64,000 bases of DNA. Source: Sapria himalayana (taxonomy: Eukaryota > Streptophyta > Magnoliopsida > Malpighiales > Rafflesiaceae). How positions within the stretch are numbered: the first letter of the stretch is position 1; every line of letters starts with the position of its first letter. Positions 35,141-47,197 of this stretch are shown here, piece by piece. The DNA lies in assembly GCA_029783825.1 (NCBI GenBank), contig JAREIK010016249.1:1-64000 (forward strand), read 5' to 3'. The notes beneath the pieces were generated by a model. That model was not told the origin of the DNA, did no database searches, and saw nothing but the letters and a program-made list of their open reading frames with translations. Both the position numbers and the translations under genes were made by a program.

Positions 35141-37440
35141 TTGTTCTTCTCCTTCAAATTGCTTATACACATCTCCATCTCTTTGAATTTTATATAGATT
35201 TTGGAATTTCATTTTTTAGTATATTCGGGTATTAGGTATTATTTTCTCCTCCGAATTTTTAATTTTTGCTTCGATTACATTTAACCTAACATTAATTTGA
35301 CTCGACACAATTAATTAAAATAAATTTTCATTTTTAAATTTGTTCATCTAAGGTTTATATTTTTAGGTTTTTAGTGATTTTGATTTCAATTGCATTATGT
35401 ATGCATCCGAATAATCTTAATGTTAATTGTTTATATTATATAATCATATGATATTATGAATAAATATCTATACGTTTATTATGTTTATTGATTTATGTTA
35501 AATCACAATTTTAATTTAAGTTAATCTTAAATGTATATAATAGTAAATATAAACTTTATACATTTATATAATTGAATGATATTATGTATAAATGTCTATA
35601 GTTTAATATATATAAACATATTACATTATAAATACACATTTATATGTTTATATAAACATATAATTTTATATATAAATATTTATACATATGTAATAATGTA
35701 TATAAATATCTATACAAAATTTATATTAAACTATCCATTTATTTATTTTCTTATATAACACTTATGTAATTTTAAATGATTATTATAATTTTGTAAATAT
35801 TTATATTAAATATTATTTTTTATATAAATATAGAATATTTATAATGGTTATATAAATGTGATATATATACTATATATTATTTATAAAAGTGTTACGTATA
35901 CATATAATAATATTTAAGTAATATTTATAAAAATATTTTATGCACAAATATTATATAGATACACGTGTTTAATTATATTATCATATTCAATTTTATATAA
36001 AGTATTTATAACTATATTTATAATAAGTTAACTGCTATTTAATTATATTTATAACTTTATAAACTAAACTATAACTATAAAATAAAGTATAACTATATGT
36101 ATAATTCTATATAACTATATTTCTAAAAAAATATACTATATGTATACTAATATATAACTATATATAATTATATGTTACTAAATGTATACCTTATAAATGT
36201 TAAATATAATTATATCTTTAACTACATATATATTTATAACTATATGTGTATAACTATATATAAATATTTTAAAGATATATAACACTCCATATTAAATATA
36301 ACTATATTTGTAACTATATATACATATATGTATTCATATAATTAAATTAAAATATTTGTTTATAACATTGTATATATTTTTGTATAACTATTATCACTAC
36401 TTGTATAAATATATCTATATATAACTATTTGTTTAATTATATATAACTATTTATAACAATATATATTATATGTAAAATATTTATAACTATAAATAATTGT
36501 ATCATACTATGTGTATAACTTAAAAGTATTATGCATAATATTATTTAAATATAAATTTACTTCTTATATTTAATATATATTTGTATGTAGTAGTATAAAA
36601 AAAAGTATTTTACTATATCTATACCTATACTTAACTATATGTATAAATATATAAAATTAAATTAACAAATATATAAACCTACATGTATAATATACTTTTA
36701 ACTCTATGTGTAACTATACGTATAATCAAATGTAACAATAGTTATAATTAAATGCATAAGAACCCACATTATGTTAAACTATACGTGTATAACTATATAA
36801 TATTTGTATAACTAAATAAATGTCTATATAATTATATATAACTATATTTGTAACTGTATATACATTTATGTATTAATATAATTAAAGTAAACTAATTTTT
36901 TATATTATTTTTTATATTTATGTATAACCACTGATAACTACTGTAATTAATATATCTATACATAACTATATGTTTATTATATATAACTATTTAACTATAT
37001 ATATTATATCTAAAATAATATATAACTATAAATAATTGTATCTTACTATGTGAATAACTTTAAATTTGTATGCATAATAATATTTAAATATTAATTTATA
37101 GCTTATATTTAATATATATTTGTATATAGTAGTATATAAAAAAGTATTTTACTATATCTATACATATACATAACTATATGTATAAATATATAAAATTAAA
37201 TTAACAAATATATAAACCTACATGTATATTTAACTATATGTGTATAACTATATATAAATATATGTTTAACTATATGTGTAACTATATGTATAACCACATG
37301 TAACTATATTTATTATTACATGTATAATAACATATATCATTATTTTAAAATATATGTGTATATTTATATATACATATTTGTATATATAAATAAATGTCTA
37401 TATAATTATATATAACTATAATTAAAGATAATTACTTTTG
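35141..37440. repeat. Leader of element I with AT-rich minisatellite
   Basis: The first part (35141-35990) is AT-rich with no gene. From about 35990 to 37430 it is an AT minisatellite of TATAACTATATGTATAA type. Two long related segments are visible (about 36460-36700 and 37010-37230, sharing TTTACTATATCTATAC and TTAACAAATATATAAACCTA). This resembles the tracts at 8500-9370 and 26400-28245 in family II. Confidence 0.78.
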
Positions 37441-37468
37441 TTAAATAAAATAATTTTTTTAACTAGTT

Positions 37469-40400
37469 ATGGAAGATGATCGTGAATGGATGTATAAGGG
37501 TCGAATAGTGAATGAAATGTTCTTTAATGAATGGTGGGATAAAGTTGATTAATTTGTTGAGTTTGCTCTGTGACATCCTTAGTGTGTGAATGGTGGTACA
37601 GATATAAGGTATCCTTGCACTTTAATTAAATGTCAGAATAAAAAGTTTTTGAATATTGACATGGTGAAGATGCATTTGTATAGAAATAGTTTTTGGTGGA
37701 TTACTATGTTTGGATATACCATGGTGAAAACAAGTCCACCAGAGGTGTTCGAGTTCAGTACGGGTGTTAGTAAGTGAAACTGATTAGATAGTCTTGGATA
37801 ATATTAATCACACTACATACCATAAAATGGTTTTTGATGCTACAGGTCCTAAATTCAACCCGAATGAGGAACCCAATGTCGAGTCAAAGAAATTTATGAC
37901 ATGATTCGAGCTGGAGACAAACATATATATGAGATAAATTCTAAGCTTACTCAACTTTCTGTAGTCGTGAGGATGATAGAAACAAAGCACAGACATAGAT
38001 GTGCACAGACATGTTTTGATGATATGTCTAAATTCATTCAAATGTTTTTGCCAAAAGATAATCCGATGCCATTGGATTTCTACAGCATGAATAAGTTAGT
38101 TAGAGGCTTGGGATTACACGTACAGGTCATTCATTGCAGTGTGAACAACTGTATGATATACTGGGGTGATGACAGTGACCATAACAGTTGTAAAATATGT
38201 GGGCATGCTCGATACAAGCAAAAGGTTAGGCATTATAAAAATAGATTATATGTATGTAAGTTTAAGGTGTCGTATAAGAAGATGCACTATTTTCCATTAC
38301 CACCTAGCTAGGATGTAGTGATTATATGCATCAACCACAATATCTAATGAAATTAGATGGCATTCAGAGCATCATATGGAGGACGGTAAGATATGTCACT
38401 CTTCTGATGCCCCTGCTGGGAAACATTTTGATGAGTGTTTTCCTGATTTTTCATTTAAAGTTCGAAATGTTAGGCTGGGTTTATTCGCTGATGGTTTTCA
38501 GCCATTTGGTCAATCTGGACTGCAATATTAATTGTGGCCTGTGGTGGTGACCCCATTTATTTTGCCTCCAGACTTTTGTATGAATGAAGAATTTAGAGTT
38601 TTGACTGTGTTAGTGTCAGGGCTTATGAATCCAAAGGGGAGATAGATGTTTACTTGCAGCCATTGATAGCAAAGTTGAAAATTCTTTGGGGTGATGGGGT
38701 TCAACCTTATGATATTTCCAAATGACAAAATTTTCAGATCCGCGGTGCCCTCATGTGGACCATAAATGAATTTCCAACGTATTCTATGATGTATGGGTGG
38801 AGTACAATTGGCATATAGGCATGTTCGTATTGTATGGAAGATTCTGTTGCTTTTAGATTAATTAGGAATGGAAAATAGCCGTGGTTCGACAACCATTGGA
38901 AGTTTTTGCCCTTTAATTATCCATATCGACATAACACCAAAGACTTCATAAAGAATATAAAGGTTACTAAATAGTTACTGGGGGTTAGATTTGAAGATGA
39001 TATTCTGTAGGAGTTGAATAACATAGGATTGAAGAAGGTGATAGATGTTGATGCTGAGGTTGTGAATGCTGCTATATCTAAGAATTGTGTGTAGAATAAA
39101 AGAACTATTTTCTGAGATTTGCTCAACTGGCACGAACACTTGGTCAGGCACAATCTTGATGTTATGCATATCGAGAAGAATGTGTTTGACAATATTTTCA
39201 ATATAGTGTTTAACATTCTAGAGAAAAATAAGGACACTTACAAGTTAAGAGATTAGTTGAATAAATAGTATCATCATCCTCAATTTACCAAAAATCTTGT
39301 CACTAATAAATACCCTAATGTGCCGTTTGTTCTGAATAAATCACAGTAGAAGGTTGTGTTTGAGTTTGTAAAAAAACTTAGATTTCTAGATGGGTATGCT
39401 TGTAATCTGGGGAGATGTATGGATACGAACAAACTTAAGATGTTTTAGCATGAAAAGGCATGATTTTCAAGTATTTATGCAAAGGTTTTTACCAATTGCT
39501 CTTCGAGAATTCCTGCCTAATAGAATATGAGAGCCAATAACAGAGATTTCTTTATTCTTCAAGCAACTGACTTCTTCTTCATTGACTGATGAGGAGCTAG
39601 GATTGCTGGTCCTATCCATTATCATTGGATGTGTCTTCCAGAAAGGTAATATTAATTCACTAAACCAATTCTTTTCTTATATATATATATATATTTATAT
39701 ATGCACAAAAATGACTTGCAAATTTTAATAATCTTTTTTGTAGATACTTGAAGAATATAAAGCTTATAATAATGAATAAGACTCAGGTTGAGGGTTCTAT
39801 ATCAATAGGTTATATTATGGATGAGGCTGCAAAATTCACATCATTATATTTTAAAGAAGGAGATCCTACTCTTCCACACAAGAAAAAGCAGAAAAAGGAT
39901 TATCTTTCTGATAATGTGGATAATGATATGTTTAAAATTTTTAAATCTCCGGGCAAACCAATTAGTCCTGAAGGGAAAAGGTATCTAGCAGACTATGAAT
40001 ATACTACAACTCATTTATATGTCCTAATGAATTGTCCAGAGGTTCAACCATTCATTGAGTAAGTATTTCCTAATAGTCAAATGACTTCTATTACGCATTA
40101 TAATTTACTATTTCCTATCAATGTATCAATAATTTTAAATTTCGTTTTTTAGTAATTTTATTATAGATAAACGTAAAGAGTTTCTATAAATGAATGAAGA
40201 AGCGATCAATGCCATGACAGAAAAAGAATTTTCATCATTTTTTGAAAAATATGTATCTTTACTTATAATAAAAATCACAAAATAATTATATTGTTATAAT
40301 AAAAATATTTAATTATAATATAAAAAATCCACTTAACCCCGATTATAGGTTCATAAGCATGAAAATAAAATTTCCAATCATTATCTTCGAAGTATAGCAT

Positions 40401-41066
40401 GAGGTTCCTTAGGAGAGGTTAAAACATATAATGGGTAATGTGTGAATAGTTTTAAATTTCACACTAAATAGTTTGGTAGCTACCAGGAAGCAGAAAATAT
40501 GGGGGTATGCATTAAAGGATCCATATACAATGAAACCGAATATGACTATTATGGGACTCTGGTCAAAGTGATCAAGTTAGAATTAGAAGCCCTATTGGTT
40601 AAAAAAACTATGTTATTTAAATGTGAATGGTTCGATTTAACACCACATGTTGGTATTGTTGTCCATCCTCAACATAAACTCGTCGATGTGCATGATAAAA
40701 AATGATTCAACAAGTATGAACCTTTTGTCTCAGTAGTACATGCATCACAGGTTTATTATTGTGAATATCCAGGTTGGACCAGTCCTAGAAAGGATTTGAA
40801 ATCTGTGTGCAAGATAAAAGCAAGGACTCAAATTGTCATCCCCACATCACCAAGTACTGATTTTATAGAACCAACTTTTAAAAATGATAACAATGATGTT
40901 ATCATTTTGAGATGTAGATGTTGATGAAAATTTAATTAATTATGAGAATGAAATGAGTGATGAAAAATAGTTTGAAAATGATGTTACTATATTTGAAGAA
41001 GAAGACGAACCAGATCTGGATGATTCTGATGAGAAAGGGCAACCATTGAGTTTTATGTTATTTTAA
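37469..41066 (+). pseudogene. TNP2-like CACTA transposase of element I, broken
   Basis: The start MEDDREWMYKGRIVNEMF is typical of plant TNP2 proteins. Next come the transposase-associated domain (KCQNKKFLNIDMVKMHLYRN, about 37630-37690), the TNP2 core at about 38090-39230 (NVRLGLFADGFQPFGQSG, WPVVVTPFILPPDFCMNEEF, IDVYLQPLIAKLKILWGDG, LDVMHIEKNVFDNIFNI), DUF4218-like sequence at about 39330-40062 with an intron-like gap at about 39646-39743 ending TTTTTTGTAG, and DUF4216-like sequence at about 40500-40830 (EYDYYGTLVKVIKLE, ASQVYYCEYPGW). An acidic tail ends at 41066. Stops occur at about 37550, 37572, 38527, 38723, 38815 and later. It is clearly diverged from family II and is a different lineage. 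Confidence 0.88.
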
Positions 41067-41116
41067 TTGTTAATTATTTTTTTTTATTTTCATTGCCTTA
41101 TATGTTTTTTACTGGT

Positions 41117-42953
41117 ATGTCATGTGGATGAGGTAGAGGCAGCACGTTGCAAGGTCGTATGACTTATGGTATTGGCAGCATGGCCTCAGGTATGCCTGAA
41201 ATAGGTAGAGGGTCATGGGTGGATGGGACACTATAGCAGACAGAGAGGGTTGTGAATGTACTACAACAGCAGCATCAGTTGACTAATCCACATATTGGTC
41301 GTGAGATTTTGTTGAATGATCAAAAGACGTGGGACGAAGAGGAGGGAGATGATATAGATGTTGGAGAGTCTTTCTTAGAGCACCCTACAGACGAGACTCT
41401 CCCTATTGCTCATTTTGATCTGATAATTGATAATCCATAAGAAATAAAACTTAACAAATTATTTATCAATTTATTAATTTATTTCTTACTTGATAATAAA
41501 GTTTTTGTTGTATGACGAAGTTAGAACCTTCTAGTTCCATTTCTAGGGTTCTGAGAACAATTTTTAGGAAGTCCTTTAAACCTAATGGACAAAATTGGAA
41601 GTCACTCACACATAGAGACCATTTGATGATTTGGAGAGAATTTAAGGTAAATATTACAACTAAAAAAATTTTATATCTTTTATTTATTTTTTTGGTCACT
41701 GATAAAAATTTATTTATTTATAATTGTAAAATGTTTACAAGTTGACATAGCTAAAGGAGTCGGTCAAAAGTGTGTTCTGCAAACATGATACTAGTCGATA
41801 TAAAGACACCATGTACGAGATCAAAGATAAATGGCTAAAGAAGAAAGAAAAAGATTCGAGTGTCCCGGATCATGTTTTTGAGGAGTGGCGGAGAAGATGG
41901 AAAGATCCGGATTATAGGAAGAGGTGTGATAACAAATTGGCAATCGACATTCATAGTGGGCTGGAAAGGGTAGTGTCATGTTTGCACACACTTGTGGATC
42001 TTGCTCTATGAGTGAACATGAATAAGCATTAGTATTATTTCTAATTTATACTTTTTAAGTTTATTACTTTGTGAATTATATTCAATTATGCCTAAATTTC
42101 ATTTCTTATAAGAATTCTTTTTTCAATATAATTTTCGTATGTATTGAGTGTAATTATAGACACGCAAGGAGGGTAAAAAGCACATTATTCCTCGCTTATC
42201 CAGATACATGCACTCGAATGCTAATGATGATCAGACTTTTGTTGATCTGAGATCTCGTGTAGCAAATGTAAGTTTAAATAAAAAAATTAGTTTTTCTTTT
42301 TTTTTTGTTTGAATATAAATTGACTTACTTTTCGTACATTTTTATTAGGCGAGATATGAGGAATTGTTAGCTGCTGCGACTCAAGCATATTCCTAGTCTA
42401 CTTCACGTTCATGCGATGGTGCAATAGGTAGTTCTCATTCATCAGCTCAACCAATTGATGTGAATTAGATTTGGTATGCGGCTGTTGATGGCAAGGAGAA
42501 AATGCCCGTCTATGGCTTCGGTTCATCGACATCATCATTCTTTTCGCATAGACGATCAGACTATGAAGCTGAATTTCAAGACCAGTTTCGAATTTGTTCT
42601 CGAAGATGGATGAATTTAAGGATGAGATGTGAAATTCGATACAGTTTAAGTTGGCTGATACCGAGTGATACATGATTGACTATGAGGATTATAGGGATGA
42701 GTTACATATGCATTTTGACTGGCTTACAAAGAAATTTTAGGTGGGAGGACTTCAATTCATCCCTGATGATATACCTCGGATTGTTCAGCATAATGCTCCA
42801 GCTATTGCATCTACTCCATAACCTACAGCAGCACCTGCAACAACCGCATCATGACTAGCAGCAGCAGACAACTCTGCCCTAGTACCCGAAAAATCACCGT
42901 GTGGACTATAAACATCACAACATAACGATTATGAAACTAGGATGGATGATTGA
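41117..42953 (+). pseudogene. TnpD/Transposase_24-like gene of element I, broken
   Basis: It starts MSCG, then a stop, then GRGSTLQG, recalling the Gly/Arg-rich start of the IIa gene. Exon-like pieces are 41117-41440 (an acidic region with DEEEGDDIDVGESF), 41514-41646 (FRKSFKPNGQNWKSL, followed by GTAAAT), 41749-42025 (YKDTMYEIKDKWLKKKEKD, FEEWRRRWKDPDYRKR, then by frameshift HTCGSCSMSEHE, matching the HTGGS signature), 42161-42267 (SRYMHSNANDDQTFVDL) and 42349-42953. The end is Gln/Ala-rich. It lies 50 bp after the transposase stop, as in the other copies. Confidence 0.8.
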
Positions 42954-43199
42954 GTGTATTACATACATTTTTTTTCAATTCCGCAAACTTTGATTTTAGA
43001 TTTTAATTTTTTATTTTATCTTGATGTTTTTAATATATAAATGCTGTATATATAGTTGTTTGCTCGAGTAAATTAGATTTTTATTTTATTTTTTTATATT
43101 TAAATTTTTCTGTAGGAATTGAATCAAAACTGGAAAAATAATGGTTATTTTTTATGTTTTTTGTTTCAATTTCTACAGTAGCTGCAAAATTTATGCAAA

Positions 43200-43855
43200 A
43201 AAAAAAAATTGGTCAGTAATTACCAACCAAATTAGGACAAACCGACCAAAATTTTTTATTATCGATGGTCAGTAAAAGGTCACCAAATGGTCGGTAATCC
43301 TTTTTGAGATCAATTACCGACCAATTATTTTAAAATGTGTTGGTCTATTTTTTATCGTAATTTTTTAGGCCATACCTACCTTTTTGTGACCAATTATCTG
43401 ACCAAATTATTTTGATGGGAAAATTGTTAGAATTTAGTTGGAAATTATTTATCGGTAAATAGTCTCTAAATTGTATGTAATTACTGACCATTTAGAGGCC
43501 ATTTATCGATCTAATTCTTTTGGTCAGAAAATGGTCGGAATATAGTCGATAATTATTTGTCGGTGATTATTCTGTAAATTATCATTAATCACAGACAATT
43601 TGGAGACCAGGTACCAACCTTATTTATTCAGCCAGTGAATTATCGGAATATAGTCTATAAATCTTGTAGAGAGATGATCAGTAAATGGTCGGTAATTTAG
43701 CGACTATTGATTTTTCTTCGGTAAAAAATTTAGTGACGAGCAAAATTGTGACCAATTTTTTTTGGTCGGAAATGGTCACTAATTAGTTTACCGACCAAAA
43801 AACACCGATTTTCTGACCAAATATTTGATCGGTAATACGGTGTTTTATAGTAGTG
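43200..43855. repeat. Right terminal and subterminal repeats of element I
   Basis: Dense repeats of TTGGTCGGTAATTACCGACC type in both orientations end in the terminus GTGTTTTATAGTAGTG at 43855. The next base belongs to the GATA array. Confidence 0.9.
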
Positions 43856-45897
43856 TGCTAGATAGATACATAGTTATATAAATAGATATATAGATAGAAA
43901 GATAGACATATAGATAGATATATGAATATATAGAGATAGAAAGATATACAGATACACAGATAGTTAGATAGATAGATAGATAGATAGGTAGATAGATAGA
44001 TATATAGATAAAAAGATAGACAAATTGACATATAGATAAAAAGATAGATATATAGATAGACAGATAGAGAGAAAGATAGATAGAGAGAAAGACAGATAAA
44101 TATATATACATATAGACAAATAGATAGATATATAGATAGACTAATAGATAGATAGATAAATAGATATATAGATAGACAAATAGAGAGATAGAAAAATGGA
44201 GATATAGATAGATAGAAAAATAGACATATAGATACATAGATAGATAGATTTACAGATATATAGATATACATATAAATAGATATATCGATAGTTAGAAAGA
44301 TAGATAATTATAAAGATATAAAGTTAGTTAGTTAGATAGATCGATAGATTTATAGGCAGATAGATAGAAAAATAAATTGATAGATTTACAGATAGATAGA
44401 TACAATGATAGATAGATAGATAGACATATAGAAAGATAGACAAATGGATAGATACAGAGATAGATACATAGATAGATAGATAGATAGGCAGATAGTAAAA
44501 TATGCAAAAAGACATATAGATAAATAGACATATGAATAGATAGATATATATATATATATATTAACAGATAGGGAGATAGATAGATAGATAAATCTACATT
44601 TATATAGATTAACATATAAATAGGTAGATTAATAGATAGACAAATAGATAGATAAATAATCTATAGAGAGATACACAAAGAGTAAAAAAGGCAAATAAAA
44701 GATAGGCATATAGATTTATTTATAGATAGAAAGATAGATAGTTTGAAAGATAAATATACTAACAGATAGATAAATAGATAGATAAGTAGATAGATAGAGA
44801 AATAGATATATAGATAGATAAATAGATAGAAAGATAGATATATATTTATAGACAATTAGATAGACATATAGATAGAGATATAGATAAATAGATAGATAGA
44901 TAGACAGATAGATTGATAGAAAAATAAATAGACAGATAGATATATCTATAGAGAGATACACAAAGAGTAAAAGAGAATAATAGAAGATAGACATATAGAT
45001 TTATTGATAGATAGTTAGTTAGTTAGTTAGATAGCTAGATAGTTAGATAGGTAGGTAGGTATGTATATATGTAGATAGATAGATAGATATATATATATAT
45101 ATATATAGATAAATAGAAAAATAAAAGATAGTTAGATAGATAGATAGACAGGTAAATAGATAGATAAATAGATAAACAAATATGCAGATAGACAAATATA
45201 AAATAGATAGATATATAGATATACATATAAATAGATAGATAAATAGATAAATAAATGCACAGATAGATAGATTAATAGATAGATAATTAGAGATATACAC
45301 AAAGAGACAAAGAGACTAATAAATGATAGATAGATAGAAAGATGGATATATATAAAGATTAATTAATAGATAGATAGATATATAGATAGCTAGATTGTTA
45401 GATTGTCAGGTGGGTAAGTAGGTATTTAGGTAGATAGATTGATAGATACATAAATATTTACATAGATATAAAGATAGATAATAGATAAATAGAAAGATAG
45501 TTAGATAGACAGATATAAATATAGATATAGACAAATAGGCAGATAGATAGATGGATTTACAAAAAATAAGCAAATTGGAAAATAAACAAACAGATAGATA
45601 GAACGATACAAAATAGGCAGATAGACACATCAACAAATTTACCGATGGACAAATAGATAGATAGACAAACAAACTGAGAAAGACATATAGATAGATAGTT
45701 TGATAAATAAATAGATAGATAAATAGATAGATAGATATATAGACAAATTTACTGATTGACAAATAGTCAGATTGAATGATACACAGATAGATAGATAGAT
45801 AGACAGATAAACATAAAGATATATAGACATAGAGACATATAGATACATAGATGAATAAATAAATAAATAAATAAATAATTAAATATATATATATATG
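43856..45897. repeat. Degenerate GATA/GACA array, middle block
   Basis: The same composition and orientation as 1-1271. It contains TAGTTAGTTAGTTAGATAG, GTAGGTAGGTATG and AATAAATAAATAAAT variants. All reading frames in it are low-complexity Tyr/Leu/Ser/Ile strings. Confidence 0.93.
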
Positions 45898-46290
45898 TGC
45901 TTCAAAAAAATATAAATTAGAAATAGAATTTAGAAACATCAAACTCCTTTTATAAAATTTGGTATGTAATTTAAATAAATTAGAAATGGAAAAGACAAAT
46001 CAAGAATAAAATAGAAATCGAAAAAAATGTCTTCACTAATTCATGATGGTTTTTTCTTAGTTTTTTAAATTCATCGCTAATTTAGACAAGAAGGGGATGT
46101 GGATATACTTGCATGGTATTTAGCAATAGATACTTATGTATCAATGTATTATTAGAAATAGAATGCAAATCTATTTCTAAATTTACAAAATTTTAATTTC
46201 CTTCACTAAATGAGAAACATCTTTATTCGTCGCTTTATCTTTAAAAAGAATTTAGCAACAGAATAAATTTTCATCATTATAATAGAAATA
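45898..46290. repeat. Left subterminal region of element III
   Basis: Contains ATTAGAAATAGAATTTAGAA, GCAAATCTATTTCTAAATTT and TTCGTCGCTTTATC motifs, which recur at 60440-60690. Confidence 0.65.
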
Positions 46291-47197
46291 AAAATAATTT
46301 CTATTGCACAATTATGATAATTAATTTATCGAAGAATACTTCATACATACTTAGGGTTTTGAGGAATTTTCATTGTTATTCTTATTTTATTCATATTGTG
46401 TGTGGATTGTATATTTTCTATATATTGATCTACATGTATTTCATCAATAATTGACATATGAAATTATCAATTTTATTTTATATCATATGTAATGTATCCA
46501 AGAATAACTTTATTTCTACTTTTGATGGTACGTTTAATTTTTTTTAGATTTTTAATATTCATATTAGTTTCTTTCTTATTGTTTTGTTGGTCGATTATAA
46601 TTCATATTGATAAACTATATATTTTACATATTTTTTCTCATACTTGGATATGTTAAATTTTTGTATTACCTAATTGAGCATATACTTTTTGTGCATTTTG
46701 TTATTAAACTATATTTATGATCATTATAGTTAATTTGTATTTTGTCTCCTTACTAGGATTACATGAAATTTTATAATTTTTAAAATAATAACTGATACTA
46801 ATGGCATAACCTTAACAATAAATAATTTATAATTATTATAAAAAATCTTAAAAGTTATTCGTAATTATAATAATCATTATAAAAAAATTATGAGTGTATG
46901 TAATCGAAAGGGTGAAATGTAACTAAAAAAAATTATTTGCTCATTTAAAAATTCATATAGTTGCTTGATCTACATTTCACTAAATATTCAATATTAAAAC
47001 TTATGTCTTTTGATAAATATCTAAGACATTGAAACAACCCGACATTTCTCATTATAATTCAAAATCATCTAATAATAATTTTACAACTTATTTGTTAGAT
47101 TTATATAATGTTCTAAAATTGTAACACATCTTTATTAAAAATATATCTCTATCTATATTATTATAATTTATAAATGTTTATGCTTTGTGTTACAGGA
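46291..47197. other. AT-rich leader of element III, nothing recognised
   Basis: No domain or RNA gene is seen. Position suggests the 5' leader or first intron of the transposase gene that follows. Confidence 0.5.

Larger units (their letters stand above)
1272..43855 (+). mobile_element. CACTA (En/Spm-type) DNA transposon, element I, split by nested family II copies
   Basis: The left end reads CACTACTAAAAAATATG and the right end, reverse complemented, reads CACTACTATAAAACACC. These are degenerate terminal inverted repeats opening with the diagnostic CACTA. The flanking triplets are TGA (1269-1271) and TGC (43856-43858), which fits a decayed 3-bp target duplication. Inside both ends lie repeats of ACCGACC/GGTCGGT. 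The element carries a TNP2-like and a TnpD-like pseudogene on the plus strand (37469-42953). Positions 1406-34319 are a foreign insertion, so element I itself is about 9.7 kb. Both outer flanks are GATA array. Confidence 0.88.

Noticed and set aside
37808..39237. Minus-strand frames within the element I transposase
   Set aside because: They are opposite-strand shadows of the TNP2 gene, whose family motifs read clearly on the plus strand.
43845..45942. Many long minus-strand frames of Ser-Ile-Tyr-Leu strings, also at 222-838 and 60836-63912
   Set aside because: They are translations of the GATA/GACA array, which is open in several frames at once. They have no domain and no codon pattern.
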